Of a DNA stretch of 64,000 nt, positions 10,037 to 21,988 are shown in pieces (positions within the stretch are counted from its first letter, which is position 1; every line of letters starts with the position of its first letter). A program made the translations under genes and the position numbers. Source of the DNA: Stereocaulon alpinum (taxonomy: Eukaryota; Ascomycota; Lecanoromycetes; Lecanorales; Stereocaulaceae); contig JAEUBA010000003.1 in the NCBI GenBank assembly GCA_018257865.1, forward strand, positions 620,001 to 684,000, read 5' to 3'. The notes under the pieces are model-generated. The model was not told the DNA's origin and ran no database searches. It saw nothing but the letters and a program-made list of their open reading frames with translations.

Positions 10037-13023
10037 TTACAGCCTCCAGTGGTAGCCCGCCCTTGTGCTTAAGCCCTCCTCCTGACCTTCTGTGCTGTTT
10101 GTTGTTTCCCATTTCCTTTTGCGCATTTTGGAGGACGCCTTCTTTTCCTGAAGCACTTTGATAGTCTTCCCAACTGCAGCCTCTGCATGATCTGTATATT
10201 GAACCATTTGAGCAAGGACTATTTCGGCGGAGTGACATTCGAGCCACCCTCTAGTATGTCGCTCGCCACCAAAGGAATGTATATTTGAATGGGTAGGGTA
10301 AGACCAATCAGGACTTCTTTCAGCGCAGCAGGCGTGGGGATCAGCGCCGTGCTCCATCATGACCTGAAAAACTCGCAGCCATTCTCGTCTCAAATTTCTT
10401 TCATGACAGATAGCATGCAGATAGTTTAGCATATACTGCCAAATGGTGGAACCCTCGTATTCTTCATTTGGATCGGCGCCGTGTCGTAAGATCGACTCGG
10501 TCAGCTGGGCGTTAGGCCTTTTCGCGTCCCGCCCACCAATTTTATCACGGCTGATCGTATAGGCGAGCAGCGGAAGTCCTGGTCTTTGGCTAAGCGCTAG
10601 AGGGGCCAGCCGGGCTAACTTTGCATCCAGATACCAGTTCAAGTCTTGTTCTACCGCTAGGGAAAGACAGTCTGTTCGCCAGCTTAGTCGCAAGTCATAA
10701 ATGCGTTGACCCCCGAACCATATTGGATTCGAGTTTGACCAATGTCCGATGTAGCCTTCGTCATTGAATCGAATACTGAGAAGTCTGTCAAACTCATCAA
10801 TCAAATCCACGTGAGCATCTAAAATTGATGGTGGTCTAAGCTTTTTTGCATTCGTCAGACATTCCGACGAGGCCGCGTAGAACGTTGCAACATCGAATAT
10901 AGGCTTGTGGGTCTTCGCCTCAATGACGATGGACATCAAAAGTGCCGTGTGAGCATCGAATTCGGACTGTTCTGTTTCAGCCAGTAAGACGTCCCAGATG
11001 CGAGATAGCTCTAGATAATCACGCACAGTCCGGTGCAGGTATGATATTTGTAGAGCTCCAGCATTCTGTGGAACAACGAGATAATCTTCTTCTTCTTGGG
11101 GCTCGAGTACTTCAAGCAAACCCATACACCGGCTGTTCACCCTAAGTACCATTCTATCCCAATCATTTTGCATGTTCTCCCTAGTATCCTCGCCATGTAT
11201 AGGTTGCATCTTGATCACTCTGCGGTAGTCAGAGGTTTGAACTGCTCGCTCCAGCGTCGCGATATCGAGCCTATGACCACTGGCGCGAAATATTTGAAAT
11301 ATTTGTGAGGACTCTTCCCGGTATAAGGAGTCAACGCTTTTGAGCATGTGTCCGTACAGACTCCCAAGATCTGGTGGAAGTGAGGTAACTCGACGACGCA
11401 AATGTGGAATCTTGTCTCCATTGCGGAGGCCACTGACAAGTGACGCTACCACTAGCACTACCCAAAGGAACACGCCGGAAGACCTCTCGACAAGCTCTTG
11501 AACCAAGAGTGAGGCACTCCGAGGTTCGTCCGCGATCAAGTCTCTCATACGTTCATTTTTCTCGAGCTTATCACTCACGTACAATTTGATATCACGGTAG
11601 GTCAAATCTTGCAGTTTCAGTCCAGGCATTCCTTTATATATATCTTGAAAGACAGGCCAAGGTCTACTCGAGACGCAGAATTTTGTATATTTAGAGCAGC
11701 GTGACTGGTCCACAAAGAATTGGGCGATCTCCGCAGGATCACCTTCGTACTCATCTAAGCCATCGACAAGGAAAAATAATTTCATACGTTCACTGGCAAA
11801 GCTAACTAAGTCCTGAAAGGCTCTTTGGAGTCGAGCCATGGACCACGTCTCCGGCGTCATTGGCACCTGGTGGGCTGCTAGGTCGAGTTTTCGCTCCCAT
11901 TCTTCGCGGAAGGTGAGAGGTATAAGGTGCCTGTGACTGTTAAGTATCACGTAGAGCAAAGACCGAAGCAAGCCTGTCTGTGATCGCTGCTCTTGGACGC
12001 CGCTGTTCCAGAAGAAGAATGTGGCTGTGACTGGTTCACGGTCTGGCGACCAAGTCCGTAGGGGCATATTCGTGGACGAGTTGTTACAGATGTACCTCAT
12101 CAGGGTTGACTTCCCTGAGGCAGCTTTACCTTGGATCCAGTAGACACCAGTACCATTGGAGAGCCAATTTACGAAATTATCCCATGGTTTCTGATATATC
12201 TGCGGATCATTGAAAATCCACATGAACGTATCTTGATGCGCTCTTGCAACTGCTTCGTAGCGATCGTGCATCATCGGAAATCGCAGGCTCTCCAAGAGGT
12301 CGACTTCAATTCTACGCTTCTGCATATCGGTGTCGATGAAGGCCGCTCGGGTCTTGATGTGTTCTTCGGTCTTTAACTCCGTGAGTGTCTCGAAACATCT
12401 CCGAAGATCTTCAGACTGAGTAGCACGGGTCTCTAGTAGAACATCAATTATCTTTTGTGTGTCGGTGTTAAGGGCATGATATCGCTCGTCTTCATGAAGC
12501 GACAGCGCGCCAACTTTTTCCCTATAGGCTCATTTCAGAGAATAGCTGGAAACGGCAGATCGTACCAAGCTTACCTCAGATGCACCAGAATGTGAGTATC
12601 GAGTTCGCTTCGTAGAGCTGCCAGCTTCGATGACATCAAGTCGATTTCTTTCTTTGAAGTCACACTTTTTAATGCTTGCCGGAAGCTCTTCCACTTCCGA
12701 TGCGCACTGTTTGCTGGAACCTCTAACTTTCCTAATAGCGTTACAAGTTTTGTTGACACATTGCAACATTCTTTGCGAACGTCCTGGAGTCGCTGCTCCG
12801 CCGGACTCCGCGAGCCACACGCAGCTGATCCCGCATCGTCCTCCAAGCTAGTCACCAGCCCTTGCAGACGGACTACGACTGTCTCAGTCTGCGCATTTTC
12901 CTGAAGAATTCCATCAGTCGCTTTGTATATCTGCTTCGACTTCGAGACGATCTTGCTGGCAAACTCCACGCATTGGATTACGCAGGCAGCAACCGATAAT
13001 GCTGAGAACGGATCAACAGGCAT
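10037..13023 (-). CDS. NACHT-domain NLR-like STAND protein
   Basis: Exons 13023-12575 and 12521-10037 joined by a 53-nt intron give 977 residues. Residues ~1-150 are the helical N-terminal domain common in fungal STAND proteins (DPFSALSVAACVIQCVEFASK). A linker helix leads to a NACHT NTPase with Walker A GKAASGKST (~281-289), Walker B LFFLVDGLDEYEGD (~398-411) and the downstream VSSRPWPVF motif. The following winged-helix/helical region includes ISYLHRTVRDYLE, typical of fungal NACHT proteins. The C-terminus has degenerate ankyrin-like GADPNEEYEG and HGADPHACC segments rather than full repeats. Such proteins act in heterokaryon incompatibility or cell-death signalling. The N-terminal domain is not HET, HeLo or a lipase, so the output is unknown. 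Confidence 0.88.
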
Positions 13024-13710
13024 AGTTCAATGCCTAGATAGAGACTGGTAATACATAGGAATGAATGTGTCAGGTCAGAGGGTGGCTGTGATGTTGTTGC
13101 AGTCCATGAGGCTGGGGTCAGCCCCCAAAAAAGCCTTGCTGGCCATTGGTGGTGTAGCCGAGCGAGCGTTACCTATCTGTGGCTAGTGTATTTCTGTAGT
13201 CATACCTCGAGTAGTGCGATTTGTGAGAGATGCAAGACACACTATTGAGGGACGAGATCAATCCATTCACAACAGCTCCTACATCGAGTAAACGCTGGTT
13301 CTGCCACATTGAAGCGACGATACAACGCTTAGATAATATATCCAGGCGTCTGATGAAGAGTGGAAGATCGTGGGTATTGGAAGAGATTACTCGGCTAGGT
13401 ATCCTGTCCATAAAAATTTTTGTTGAAAGGACTCATATAATGCGGCGGCCGAGATGGGAACTGTTGGGACCATTGTCACAAGTCCAACGAGTGACGTGCG
13501 CCGATATATTAAGCCAACTATATCGTTGGCCCACGAGGCCCAGAGTGAGGTATCCATCCAATAACAAATGTGAAGTCTGCCCCCTCTGAACTCATCCATT
13601 CGAAACAACGCCCACATTACCAAGCGCTGAAACCAAATCCTCAGCTATTGGATGCCACCCTGGAACGGATCATAGCTAATGAAAACTATCATCGGAGAAC
13701 TCCCTAACCG
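13024..13710. other. intergenic, no gene supported
   Basis: Promoter side of the NACHT gene and 3' side of the small orphan gene. Open frames of 60-120 codons exist on both strands (for example + 13230-13589) but show no family resemblance or splice logic, so I leave them unannotated. Confidence 0.35.
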
Positions 13711-14091
13711 TCAATCCGTGCTCCCCCAATCCTCTCTTGAACTCATAAGAGAAGAAAACATCAGCCCACACTGTTCCTGCTGCAGCTTCGTACCGGCTTT
13801 ACGCACCGCCTGGTGGTCCTCGTACATCCGAAACATAATCTGGAAAGTCTCCGGAGAGACGAACTTGTAGACCACACTCCGCAGAGCATCAATGTCAGCA
13901 GACGGACCACCATCTTGCGGTTGAAACACTTCGAGGAACTTACACAAATGATACCAACACCTCATCAAATCACTCCAAACTTGCTCCATCTGGGAAAGGG
14001 CGCCCGAAATATCTCCGTAGTCAGCAATTGCAGCAATTTTGGCTTCCTGGTAGCGATTGCTAACTTCGGAGCGCCAGGTGGAGTCGCTCAT
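13711..14091 (-). CDS. small hypothetical protein, 126 aa
   Basis: A single open frame of 126 codons from a clear ATG at 14091. The protein is soluble, acidic and predicted helical, Trp/Gln/Met-rich (RYQEAKIAAIADYGDISGAL, then MFRMYEDHQAVRKAGTKL). There is no signal peptide or membrane segment, and I do not recognise a domain. Composition and uninterrupted helical pattern argue for real coding, but there is no homology-based support. It lies 690 bp from the NACHT gene in the same orientation, so it could be a co-resident accessory gene or a remnant exon of a larger gene. Confidence 0.45.
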   Translation of the reverse strand: MSDSTWRSEVSNRYQEAKIAAIADYGDISGALSQMEQVWSDLMRCWYHLCKFLEVFQPQDGGPSADIDALRSVVYKFVSPETFQIMFRMYEDHQAVRKAGTKLQQEQCGLMFSSLMSSREDWGSTD

Positions 14092-14782
14092 AGTCGTAAG
14101 TCAGGTGGCTTTAATCTGACAACAGAGGCTTTGGGTGAGACAAGTTTATCAAAACGGCTGACATAGAGACTTTGATCTGATATATCATCTTGAGCAGTCT
14201 GACAAACAGCAGGAACGGATACGACGGAGCGGATGAACAGACAAACAAGCGTAGATACATCTTTCGACGCGTTCAATCGAGCAAGTTCCACGCCGATTTT
14301 ACGCATTTGCACAGCACGCTTAGGGCTGCCCCGAAATGCGTTCTGCTATCAAGACTGTCCGTGATAGGTGCACCCTGTAACCGTCTCACTCCGTAGTGTC
14401 GTTGCAGCAGGGTGGTATATAGTTTTCAGCATACAAGGCACGCGCTTGTAAACAAGGGTAAGACGAAAGTAAACAAGATACCCAATGAATCTGCTTTCAC
14501 CTAATAGTCGTAGTCAGCGCAAAGAGACAAATCTCCAAGGTTCATTATCAGGGCCCTCGTCATTTCTTGTGGCAGATTTCGTTAGAGGAATAAGCCAATG
14601 ATTCGGCCCGTACAGGCAAAAGACTACCATTCCACACCCTCCCTGACTCTCTTTTACCACTATCCCCTGAGCCGAAGCCTTCCATCCATATCCTTAATTC
14701 CACGAACCACACAACGCCCCATCCCGTCATTATTCATACCTACATTACAATGTTCATACTAATGCTTTAACCTCAGCCTTTC
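14092..14782. other. intergenic, no gene supported
   Basis: 5' region of the small orphan gene and 3' side of the ureidoglycolate lyase gene, both on the minus strand. The end near 14640-14780 is C/T-rich on the plus strand. A minus frame at 14088-14312 is open but runs into the orphan gene start without a plausible intron. Confidence 0.35.
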
Positions 14783-15493
14783 TCACAATTTCGCCCTCAA
14801 CTCTCCCTCACTAACCAAAAATTCCACCCCCTCCGGTATCTCCACCTCCTGACAATCCTCTCCACCCCTCCCACTGACCCACTGCGTAACCACAAAATCC
14901 ACCCTCCCACCACCAATCACAGCCATTGGTGCATGCCACGTCCCCACTCCATAAGTAACACCCATACCCGGCTCAGCCATAAACGCCTTCAAATTTTTCA
15001 AATCAGGTGGTCCATCTTGCTTTGCTTGCGGGAAGTAAGGTGTCCCTGAAGAAGTAGCGGGAGGAGGTGTGGAGCCGAGGGTTGGAGCGACGATGATCAG
15101 ACTTCTCGCCTTCGTATCAGAGGATGTAGATAGAGGGACGAACGTTTGAGATGTGAAAGGGTGACGTTCCAGTACCCTGACATCAAATGTCTGTCCGTTT
15201 TTCGATGGCCTGAGCTGGCGGGAAAAGCAACTGAACATGCTCATTGTTGGGTGAGCTGGGGCGCCACTGGGGGCGAGCCGGTAGGTGGACGTGAGGGGCG
15301 AGATGTTGGTGTATTTGAGAGCTGTGCCTTGATTGGCGGGAGCAGATCCTAGGGGTGGGGTTGATGGGAAGGTCGTTGTCGATGGGGGAAGTGGGGATGT
15401 GATGACGGTGCCGAAGGGGGCAAATGCTTCGGCTGTGAGGGGTATAGCCCGGATACTGACAGTGGGAGAAGTGATTGAGGGTGCCATTTTCAT
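14783..15493 (-). CDS. DAL3: ureidoglycolate lyase (allantoin catabolism)
   Basis: One exon, 236 residues. The cupin-like fold of the family is recognisable in order: the N-terminal IPLTAEAFAPFGTVI strand, the MSMFSCFSRQLR and FDVRVLERHPFTSQTFVPL core with the conserved ERHPxTxQ motif, then AEPGMGVTYGVGTWHAPM with the metal-site-like GTWHAPM, and a C-terminal DFVVTQWVSG. The enzyme releases urea from ureidoglycolate to give glyoxylate, the last step of allantoin use as nitrogen source. Ser/Pro/Thr-rich inserts (residues ~33-56 and ~140-155) make it slightly longer than usual. Two ATGs (15493 and 15487) are equally plausible starts. No other purine-catabolic gene is in the window. Confidence 0.9.
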   Translation of the reverse strand: MKMAPSITSPTVSIRAIPLTAEAFAPFGTVITSPLPPSTTTFPSTPPLGSAPANQGTALKYTNISPLTSTYRLAPSGAPAHPTMSMFSCFSRQLRPSKNGQTFDVRVLERHPFTSQTFVPLSTSSDTKARSLIIVAPTLGSTPPPATSSGTPYFPQAKQDGPPDLKNLKAFMAEPGMGVTYGVGTWHAPMAVIGGGRVDFVVTQWVSGRGGEDCQEVEIPEGVEFLVSEGELRAKL

Positions 15494-16654
15494 AGGGTAC
15501 AGTGTTTCTAGTGGAATGTGGGAGCTTCCAACAATGTTGAGTAGTCGGACAATTCCTCAGAAAAGTGACAGCGGGGCCAAGGATCCGCGGCCGGCAACTA
15601 CCCCCTAATGCGGCCTTAGAGGCACGATTTAGGGCAAGGACATTGCCTCCGGAAGCGCTATCGAATGGGCCGGCCAGCCCCGACGATGTAGGGTATATCT
15701 GAGGGCCGCTTAATTTTCGACTGATATTGCGAACATTGATCCCGCTTTGTACAGATATCTAGTATTCTTGTATGCCAGAAAAGTTTGTTTGAAATGAGTG
15801 ATTGAGGGTTTGCCGCAAGTCTCCTTGAATAGTGTACATGTAGCTCCAGAAGCTGGGTCTTCGCGGGACAATGATCATAATCAAGGTAGTGAACGTGTTA
15901 GTGGGTCCTAGCATACTGTAGAAGCGTTCACCGCCTTGCCGGCCAAACTGTTTACCACTTACATATACTGTAGGGCTGCAGCCCAGGGACCCCTAGAGAC
16001 GGCCCTGAAGCTCTTTCGTCACCCGCGAAGACGCCAAGTCCTGGGGACCAATCACGTCGCCTAAGGGACCAGCTTTAGGGCTTTTTCTAGGGACACACGG
16101 CTCCAGCCCTATGAGTGGCTGGCAGGACGGCGAACTGTTCTACAATCGCTTCTCAACAACGAAATTGATTGTGGTATCTACCACGCCATTTCCTTGCCTT
16201 CTGGGACCAGATCCATAGAGCTCACTTAGCGTTTTCAGATGATACGCAAGTTAATAGACTCCGTCAGCGTGACACTGGTGACAAGTTTTCCAAGATAGAA
16301 ATGTCGTGCATTTTCGATGTTCGTGAACACAACTCAGCCCGCCCTTGGAGCTTCGCCCTTGAACTTATCTTGACGCTACCCTAGAGCTAGTCCCTAAGTC
16401 TGTTTAAAGTCCCTACTCCCGGAATTGGTCTCAGGGGCGGGCTTAGTCCCGTAAGGAATTGAGGCTCTGTGAGAATTTTTCTCTCCATCACGTAAAAGTA
16501 CTTTATTGGAATCATTGATCCAGGCGTTACTAGAATGAGCACAATGGGATTTGCAGATTGATCATAACAAAGTACTTCAAATCAATGGTGTTGCAGATAC
16601 TACTGGAGCGTGTTTCGCTATTGGGGAAGCGATGAGATACCAAGTCACAAGATA
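15494..16654. other. intergenic with possible degraded repeat at 15960-16480
   Basis: No gene supported. From about 15960 to 16150 and again at 16375-16480 the sequence is unusually rich in CCCTAG/CTAGGG-like words and C/T runs, unlike flanking coding DNA. It resembles the texture of 28560-28960, which suggests old transposon remnants. I could not delimit termini or find a coding domain. Confidence 0.3.
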
Positions 16655-17686
16655 TCACCCCGTGACCGAAGCACAAATCTCGAGTATGCTCCCCAATTCC
16701 TCTGGTGGGGTTCTTCCCATACCACATTCAGTACTGACTCCAGCTATGTCAGGATAGATGGCTTGTGCCGCCTCAAGCCTTTTCTTTGTGCCAGCTTCGT
16801 CGTGAGGATGAACCACACCTAGGAACAATTTAGACTCCTGCAACTTCAAGTTCTTCAACGGACTGAAGTACGCTTCATCGAATCTGTCTTTAGGGACTGG
16901 CATGTGAAAATAGGCTATCGGGTGGATTGGTGAAACCTTTTCGATGATATCGTTCGCCAGCTCGACTGGAAGCGCCAAGTCCGGAGGCTGCACAAAGTGC
17001 TGGTGTGCAAAGTCGCCGTAGCAGAGGTGATAACCCATTTCAGCCTTTGGATCCACAGCTGCAGCTAGACGACTCAAGCGGTCGAGTATACCGGCCTTGA
17101 CGGGCGAGAAGTACGCCTTCCAGTAGCGATCTTCAGTGTTTCCACGCTCAAACTCGAGGGCTGCGATATCGGCTGGGAGGTCCCATTGGATGGTCAACTC
17201 TGCCGGCGGAATTTCCTCTTGCAGATGCTGCAGGGCTTGCAGCAGACGTTTCTCATAAAGTGGTGCAACTTTTTCGCAGACGCCGTCGTCCTCAACGAAC
17301 CCTCGGACTACACTCAATGGGGTTGGCAAGGATACCTGGAAGCGAGCATCTGGTGATATTGTGCCAGCAACCTTGAGTTCGCGGAAAGTCGCGTATGAGG
17401 CTATGGCCTGCTCGTCGTACCCGGTCGGGTTCAGGTCCTCGAGAGTGTACTTTTTGGCGGCGCTTTCCGCAGAGGGTTTTCCACCCCAGCGCGGTTGCAC
17501 GATGGTGATGGGGAATACTGGATGCTGCCATGCGATGTAATTTGCACGAAAACCAGTCTCGCCGTCTGGAACTTGATGTAGACGCTTAGGGAGAGCACGT
17601 GAGGTCGTGGCGAAGAATTCAGAGGCCGAGGCAAGAGGACTACTGCCAATGAGGAGCACCTCCGAAGGTTTGGCGAGGCTGATCAT
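16655..17686 (-). CDS. UROD/MetE-like TIM-barrel protein
   Basis: 343 residues from ATG at 17686. The frame is open further upstream to 18085, but that extension looks non-coding, and MISLAKPSEVLLIGSSPLAS matches the compact start expected for the family. Landmarks are IGSSPLAS, the VPDGETGFRANYIAWQ loop, LTIQWDLPADIA, MGYHLCYGDFAHQHFVQPPD and the C-terminal LGVVHPHDE..ISTECGMGR-like segment (here GVSTECGMGRTPPEE). The last resembles the Cys/His zinc region of cobalamin-independent methionine synthase. Fungal proteins of this group are annotated as UROD/MetE-like but have no agreed substrate. It is far shorter than true MetE, so de novo methionine synthesis is unlikely. One exon. Confidence 0.8.
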   Translation of the reverse strand: MISLAKPSEVLLIGSSPLASASEFFATTSRALPKRLHQVPDGETGFRANYIAWQHPVFPITIVQPRWGGKPSAESAAKKYTLEDLNPTGYDEQAIASYATFRELKVAGTISPDARFQVSLPTPLSVVRGFVEDDGVCEKVAPLYEKRLLQALQHLQEEIPPAELTIQWDLPADIAALEFERGNTEDRYWKAYFSPVKAGILDRLSRLAAAVDPKAEMGYHLCYGDFAHQHFVQPPDLALPVELANDIIEKVSPIHPIAYFHMPVPKDRFDEAYFSPLKNLKLQESKLFLGVVHPHDEAGTKKRLEAAQAIYPDIAGVSTECGMGRTPPEELGSILEICASVTG

Positions 17687-18252
17687 GATACTGATGATCT
17701 CTACTCTATGTCTGTCGGTCAGACTGTCGTAAATATGTGCTTGATCACTTACTGTAGTGCTTATATCCGTTCTCTCGGTGGGGAAATTTGACTTGCACAA
17801 GGCAAGACGATCACTGTCCAAGAGGGAAAGGGTTGTGTAGCACTCCTCTGAGGGTGGGCGGGGGCTAGTAACAACTGAAATACAGGCAATCGAGCCTTGA
17901 ACTTTGGGGAGCAATTTAGTCTTCCCAAAGAGGGTGTGCTGATCCGTCTCACGGGCTCCACTATCGTGCATATATGCAGCAACAAGGCGCAGTCCAACCA
18001 TCATGTGTGAAATGAGTTCTGGAGAAATTATAGTTTGCCGCGGCAAAGCTCTCAAATGCGCAGGGATTGTAAAGAGTACGATCATCTACTTATGGTATCA
18101 TGCGAGGGCTGCCAACCTACAAATGATCCAAGTGTCTTCCGTGGCAGTTCATCGAACCTGCTCATACGAAGTAACCACCCTTTAATTCACGGTTTTCCTC
18201 GATCTTGTCTCCACTAACTATCCTTATCACCTCTCCAGGTAACTACATCAGT
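17687..18252. other. divergent intergenic region
   Basis: Lies between the UROD/MetE-like gene (minus) and the rhodopsin-like gene (plus). It probably carries both promoters. The minus frame remains open through most of it without recognisable protein features. Confidence 0.35.
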
Positions 18253-19585
18253 ATGGCTGCGCCTATCCCGCCAGCGCAATTGGAATACTACGAGAAGCAT
18301 GCGAGCGATAATCAGCAGCCGAATCTTATCGCAACTATTGTATTGTGCCTGGCGCTACCGTGCATCGCGGTGTTCCTTAGATTTCTCGCCAGGTGGATCA
18401 ACCATGCTGGCTACAAAGCCGACGACTGGCTCATTCTATTAGCCTTGGTACGAGGAATCATGTTCAATTCCGCCAGATAATACAGCTTTACTGATGGTAA
18501 CTTAGCTTCCGTTGGCCGGTATGTCCACCACCACTGGCCTCGGTATCCGTTATGGCGAGGGCAGACACATCATATTCATTAACAATCCTAAAGGCTTTGT
18601 ACAGGTGAGTAGATCGAAACAAAAAATCATTCAACTTCCGGACCTGACAAAAACCTTTACGCAGATATATGTTGGTGGAGTAGTTGTGTACGCTTTCACG
18701 GTCATCTTCATCAAATTGTCAATACTTTACCTATATCATCGGATATTCCCATCGAAAGGACTTCTTCTCGCAGCAAGCCTCATCGCAGCTATTGTAATAG
18801 CTTATAATGCCGCTTTAATCATCTTTGCTTTCTTACAATGCATTCCGCTGTCGAAACTGTGGACTGGAGAAACACGGGGGGTTTGTGTCCCAACACGAGC
18901 AGCCTACATTACGCTGGCGTGGGTACATCATCCCTTGTTGTCGACGTAAGCTGATTCTGGACAGCGTTGTGAACGTCGTCACAGACATCATGATTCTCTG
19001 TCTGCCCGTTAGATTTGTCATGCGCCTACAGATGAAGATGACTCGAAAGCTTCAGGTCCTGGGTGCTTTTGGTCTTGGTGGCATGTGAGTAATTCATATG
19101 CACGCGCCCTAGGTCAGCGACTGACATGAATTAGTGTCTGTGTATTTGGCATTGTTCGATGCTACTACGTTGGCCAGGCTTCCTCGACGGACGAGACGTG
19201 TAAGTACTGTTCCGTAACTTTTGGACCATATTGCAACAATCTGACGCAAAGCCCAGGGACTGCATCGCCCGGCGCCATATGGTCACAAGTGGAGATCTCC
19301 GTGGGCATCATCAGTGCTTGTCTCCCAGTATACCGCCCGCTGTTCGGTCGAAGGAAAGAGCCACCACAAACAGACTACTCAGGCTACACTGCCAAGGCTT
19401 CGGACAAGTCGCGAAGTATCCCATTATCTGACCGTAGTGAAGGCTTCGGCGGCTGGTCCGCCGTATCGATTGTCCAAGGGCCAAGTGGTGACATGGAGGC
19501 AAGACCGTTTGTGAAGCTGTCGGATCCGGAGGCCATCCATAGAGATGCGTCTTTCACATTTGCTCGGGAAAGAGTGGTGCAATGA
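18253..19585 (+). CDS. fungal rhodopsin-like (SAT14-type) seven-TM membrane protein
   Basis: Six exons (18253-18447, 18506-18604, 18665-18918, 18965-19084, 19135-19199, 19257-19585), introns 46-60 nt, 353 residues. It has seven hydrophobic helices, extracellular N-terminus first. Family landmarks are ADDWLILLAL after TM2, FIKLSILYLYHRIFP in TM4, the IPLSKLWTG loop with a conserved Cys, NVVTDIMILCLPV in TM6 and the TM7 exit SACLPVYRPLF. This is the PTH11-related rhodopsin domain family frequent in plant-associated ascomycetes. The ligand is unknown and there is no CFEM domain. The C-terminal ~90 residues are a Ser/Arg-rich cytosolic tail. It sits about 1 kb upstream of the tyrosinase gene. Confidence 0.88.
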
Positions 19586-20552
19586 CGGCGAGACCGCGGC
19601 TATTAGTCCCAGAACGGTTAGTGGTTGGTATGAGGCTGTTCGGTTCCTCAAAGATCAAGGTAGTACTAGACGTCGCGAAACTTCACATCGTAGTACACAT
19701 GGTCATATGGCGTATGTGTGATTCGCCATTGAATAGGGGTTTTGATGTTTTCGACTTCACACCCACATTCGATCACCCCACCACGGCTTAGATGCGTGAT
19801 GACGGCGCATCCCCCGAGGCCTGACCGGCTTCCCCGTGCATGAAACGCTTCAGGTTGCAATGTTTCATGCATGATATTCGGGCGGATTTATGCTAGTCAA
19901 GGTGTAGGGATGGTGTAGGATGATCGCGGAACGTCTTGGACGGTCGGGGACGGCAAGAGGTTAAGGCTAAGCCTAGCGTAGGTTCCCAGCACGCCCAGTT
20001 GCCCATTGGAGAGGAAAAGATCCGGAGATTATCATAACGGAAAGCCCGAAATGTGCCGTGAAGCTGTTGGATTGGAGCTGCATGAGAGGCAACAGTTCGT
20101 ATACACGAGTCCCTGATCCCTGTCGCACTCGTCACGCGAACCTGTGCTGCGTCAGCTTGTTGACAGCTGACAACATTGATTAGCTGCAGAGGGCCTAAAT
20201 GTACTCATTGATCGGCCTGGTCTTGCATCAAAGATCCTCGGAGGACGCGTTACCACGAGCTGAGGATATCCTACACCGCAATAAAGCTGGTGCCGTATAT
20301 TGTACCCAACTAAGTAAAGTACTGTTACGTCTTCCAATGGGTCGACTTTCACACTGTCCTCGACTTAGCCTTTCAATACGGCACATGCCAGCTTTTCAAA
20401 ACCGTTTCCATCAGTAATGTAAGTTCGGAATACATCGGTCATGCAATTTGAGATGCGGTTGGGCATATATGTATCTTCATAAGGCATCTCAATATCGAGT
20501 ATCAGCCTATAATTCAGTCGGTTTGGAGTAATGCTTCGTCAGTCTTGACGCC
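19586..20552. other. intergenic, no gene supported
   Basis: Holds the rhodopsin-gene 3' end and the tyrosinase promoter. A TATATGTAT-like AT-rich patch sits near 20465. No RNA gene, repeat or coding exon is supported. Confidence 0.35.
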
Positions 20553-21706
20553 ATGTCCCACTCCGATGAGTCCCTAGAGTCTTCATCCCCTCTATTAGAC
20601 CTCGCCAACGAAAACCAATTCCGAGATAGACCCTACACGCAAATCAACAACCAACGTTCAAAACGTCCATTCGTCGTCACGCTCGCCATTTGTAGTGTGC
20701 CTGTACTCTTCCTAATCATCGGTTTCGCCATTGGAGCAAGTACGGCTGGAGAGAAGCTCCACAATTGGAGCCTGACGGTACAAGCGCCGATGATATGCCC
20801 AAAGCCACATCTGCGTCGTGAATGGAGGAGTTTGAGCAGAGCGGAGAAAGAATCTTATATCAGCGCGGTGCAGTGCTTAAAGACAATACCATCCCAGTTG
20901 GGTCTCAATCAAACGATCTATGATGATTTTCCTTGGGTCCATAAACATTATGGGGAGTATTCACATGACGCAGCACCCTTTTTAGCCTGGCACCGGTACT
21001 TCATCCATGTTTATGAACGGACTTTACAGCAACGATGCGACTATACGGGCCATCTTGCGTACTGGGACTGGACGCTCGATTGGGAAAATATCACGATGGC
21101 GCCTATATGGGACAGTGGGACTGGGTTTGGAGGGAATGGCAATACTAGCCAAGGACCTGCAGTCTTCAAGGCATACTGCGTTACAGAAGGTCCATTTTCC
21201 CACCTCCAAGTCCCATATTTCGAAACCATACACCAGCCACATTGTTTGCTGCGAGGCTTTGACGAGAACCTTACGGGCTTTCGTAATGCGCTTAGACCAG
21301 AGTCGTTGCAGAAGCTACTGCTCTCGGACGATTACGAGTCCCTCAATTTAGGATTGGAGAATGGTCCGCATATCGCAATACCCAAGAGCATCAATGGAGA
21401 CTTTTCACTTCATACTGCTCCCTTCGGTACCAATCTTTTTCACATAGCCGACATAGAGATCGAGATCTAACTGAGCGTCTAGATCCTGTGTTTTTCCTCC
21501 ACCATACACAATTGGACCGAATGTGGTGGCGATGGCAGCAGTCAAATCTCGCCATAAGAGGTCAGCAATATCTGGGAGTAGCGGAGACCAACACGACTCG
21601 TAAATCGTCTTTGGAAGACCTGATGCCGATGGGGGGATTGGCGCCTGATGTCCAAGTCTCTCATATCATGAGTACGGATGCAGGTTTACTGTGCTACGGC
21701 TATTAA
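20553..21706 (+). CDS. membrane-anchored tyrosinase (UstQ-like copper oxidase)
   Basis: Exons 20553-21426 and 21483-21706 joined by a 56-nt intron (branch CTAAC) give 365 residues. A cytosolic N-terminus with SSPLLDL precedes one signal-anchor helix (~41-63). The lumenal tyrosinase domain has CuA candidates at His130/132, His138 (YSHDAAPF) and His147 (LAWHRYF). CuB candidates include His273 (GPHIAI) and His298/299 (DPVFFLHHTQLDRMWW). This short form lacks the C-terminal maturation domain of melanin tyrosinases. It resembles the tyrosinases that oxidise Tyr residues in fungal RiPP pathways (UstQ, PhomQ). Its neighbours, a small peptide, two UstYa proteins and an O-methyltransferase, support that role. 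The exact chemistry is inferred. Confidence 0.88.
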
Positions 21707-21988
21707 AATTGATTCTTCACATGCATTGTTTGAAATATTATATCGGCACTGCAAAGAGAAGACCTTATGACGCGAGCTCTATCTTCAAGTCCATGACCTT
21801 CAGCGCGGTATTGCACAAGAACGGATCAATTTTGCAAATTTGAGCTATCGTGACTCAAACTTGAATTTCACTATGTCCTAGAGTTCCATGCGTAAAGATT
21901 ATGTAGTTTTTGGCTTGGATACTCTAAATTGGCCGTTCTCCCACACATACTTCCTTCGCAGCAACTTTCCCCGTCTCTTTCTTCTCGT

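Noticed and set aside
13230..13589. 119-codon plus frame between the NACHT and orphan genes
   Set aside because: No recognisable family, no splice structure and a competing frame on the other strand. Insufficient support.
17687..18085. N-terminal extension of the UROD/MetE-like frame
   Set aside because: The extra residues have no family match, while the family start fits ATG 17686. It is probably promoter sequence that happens to stay open.
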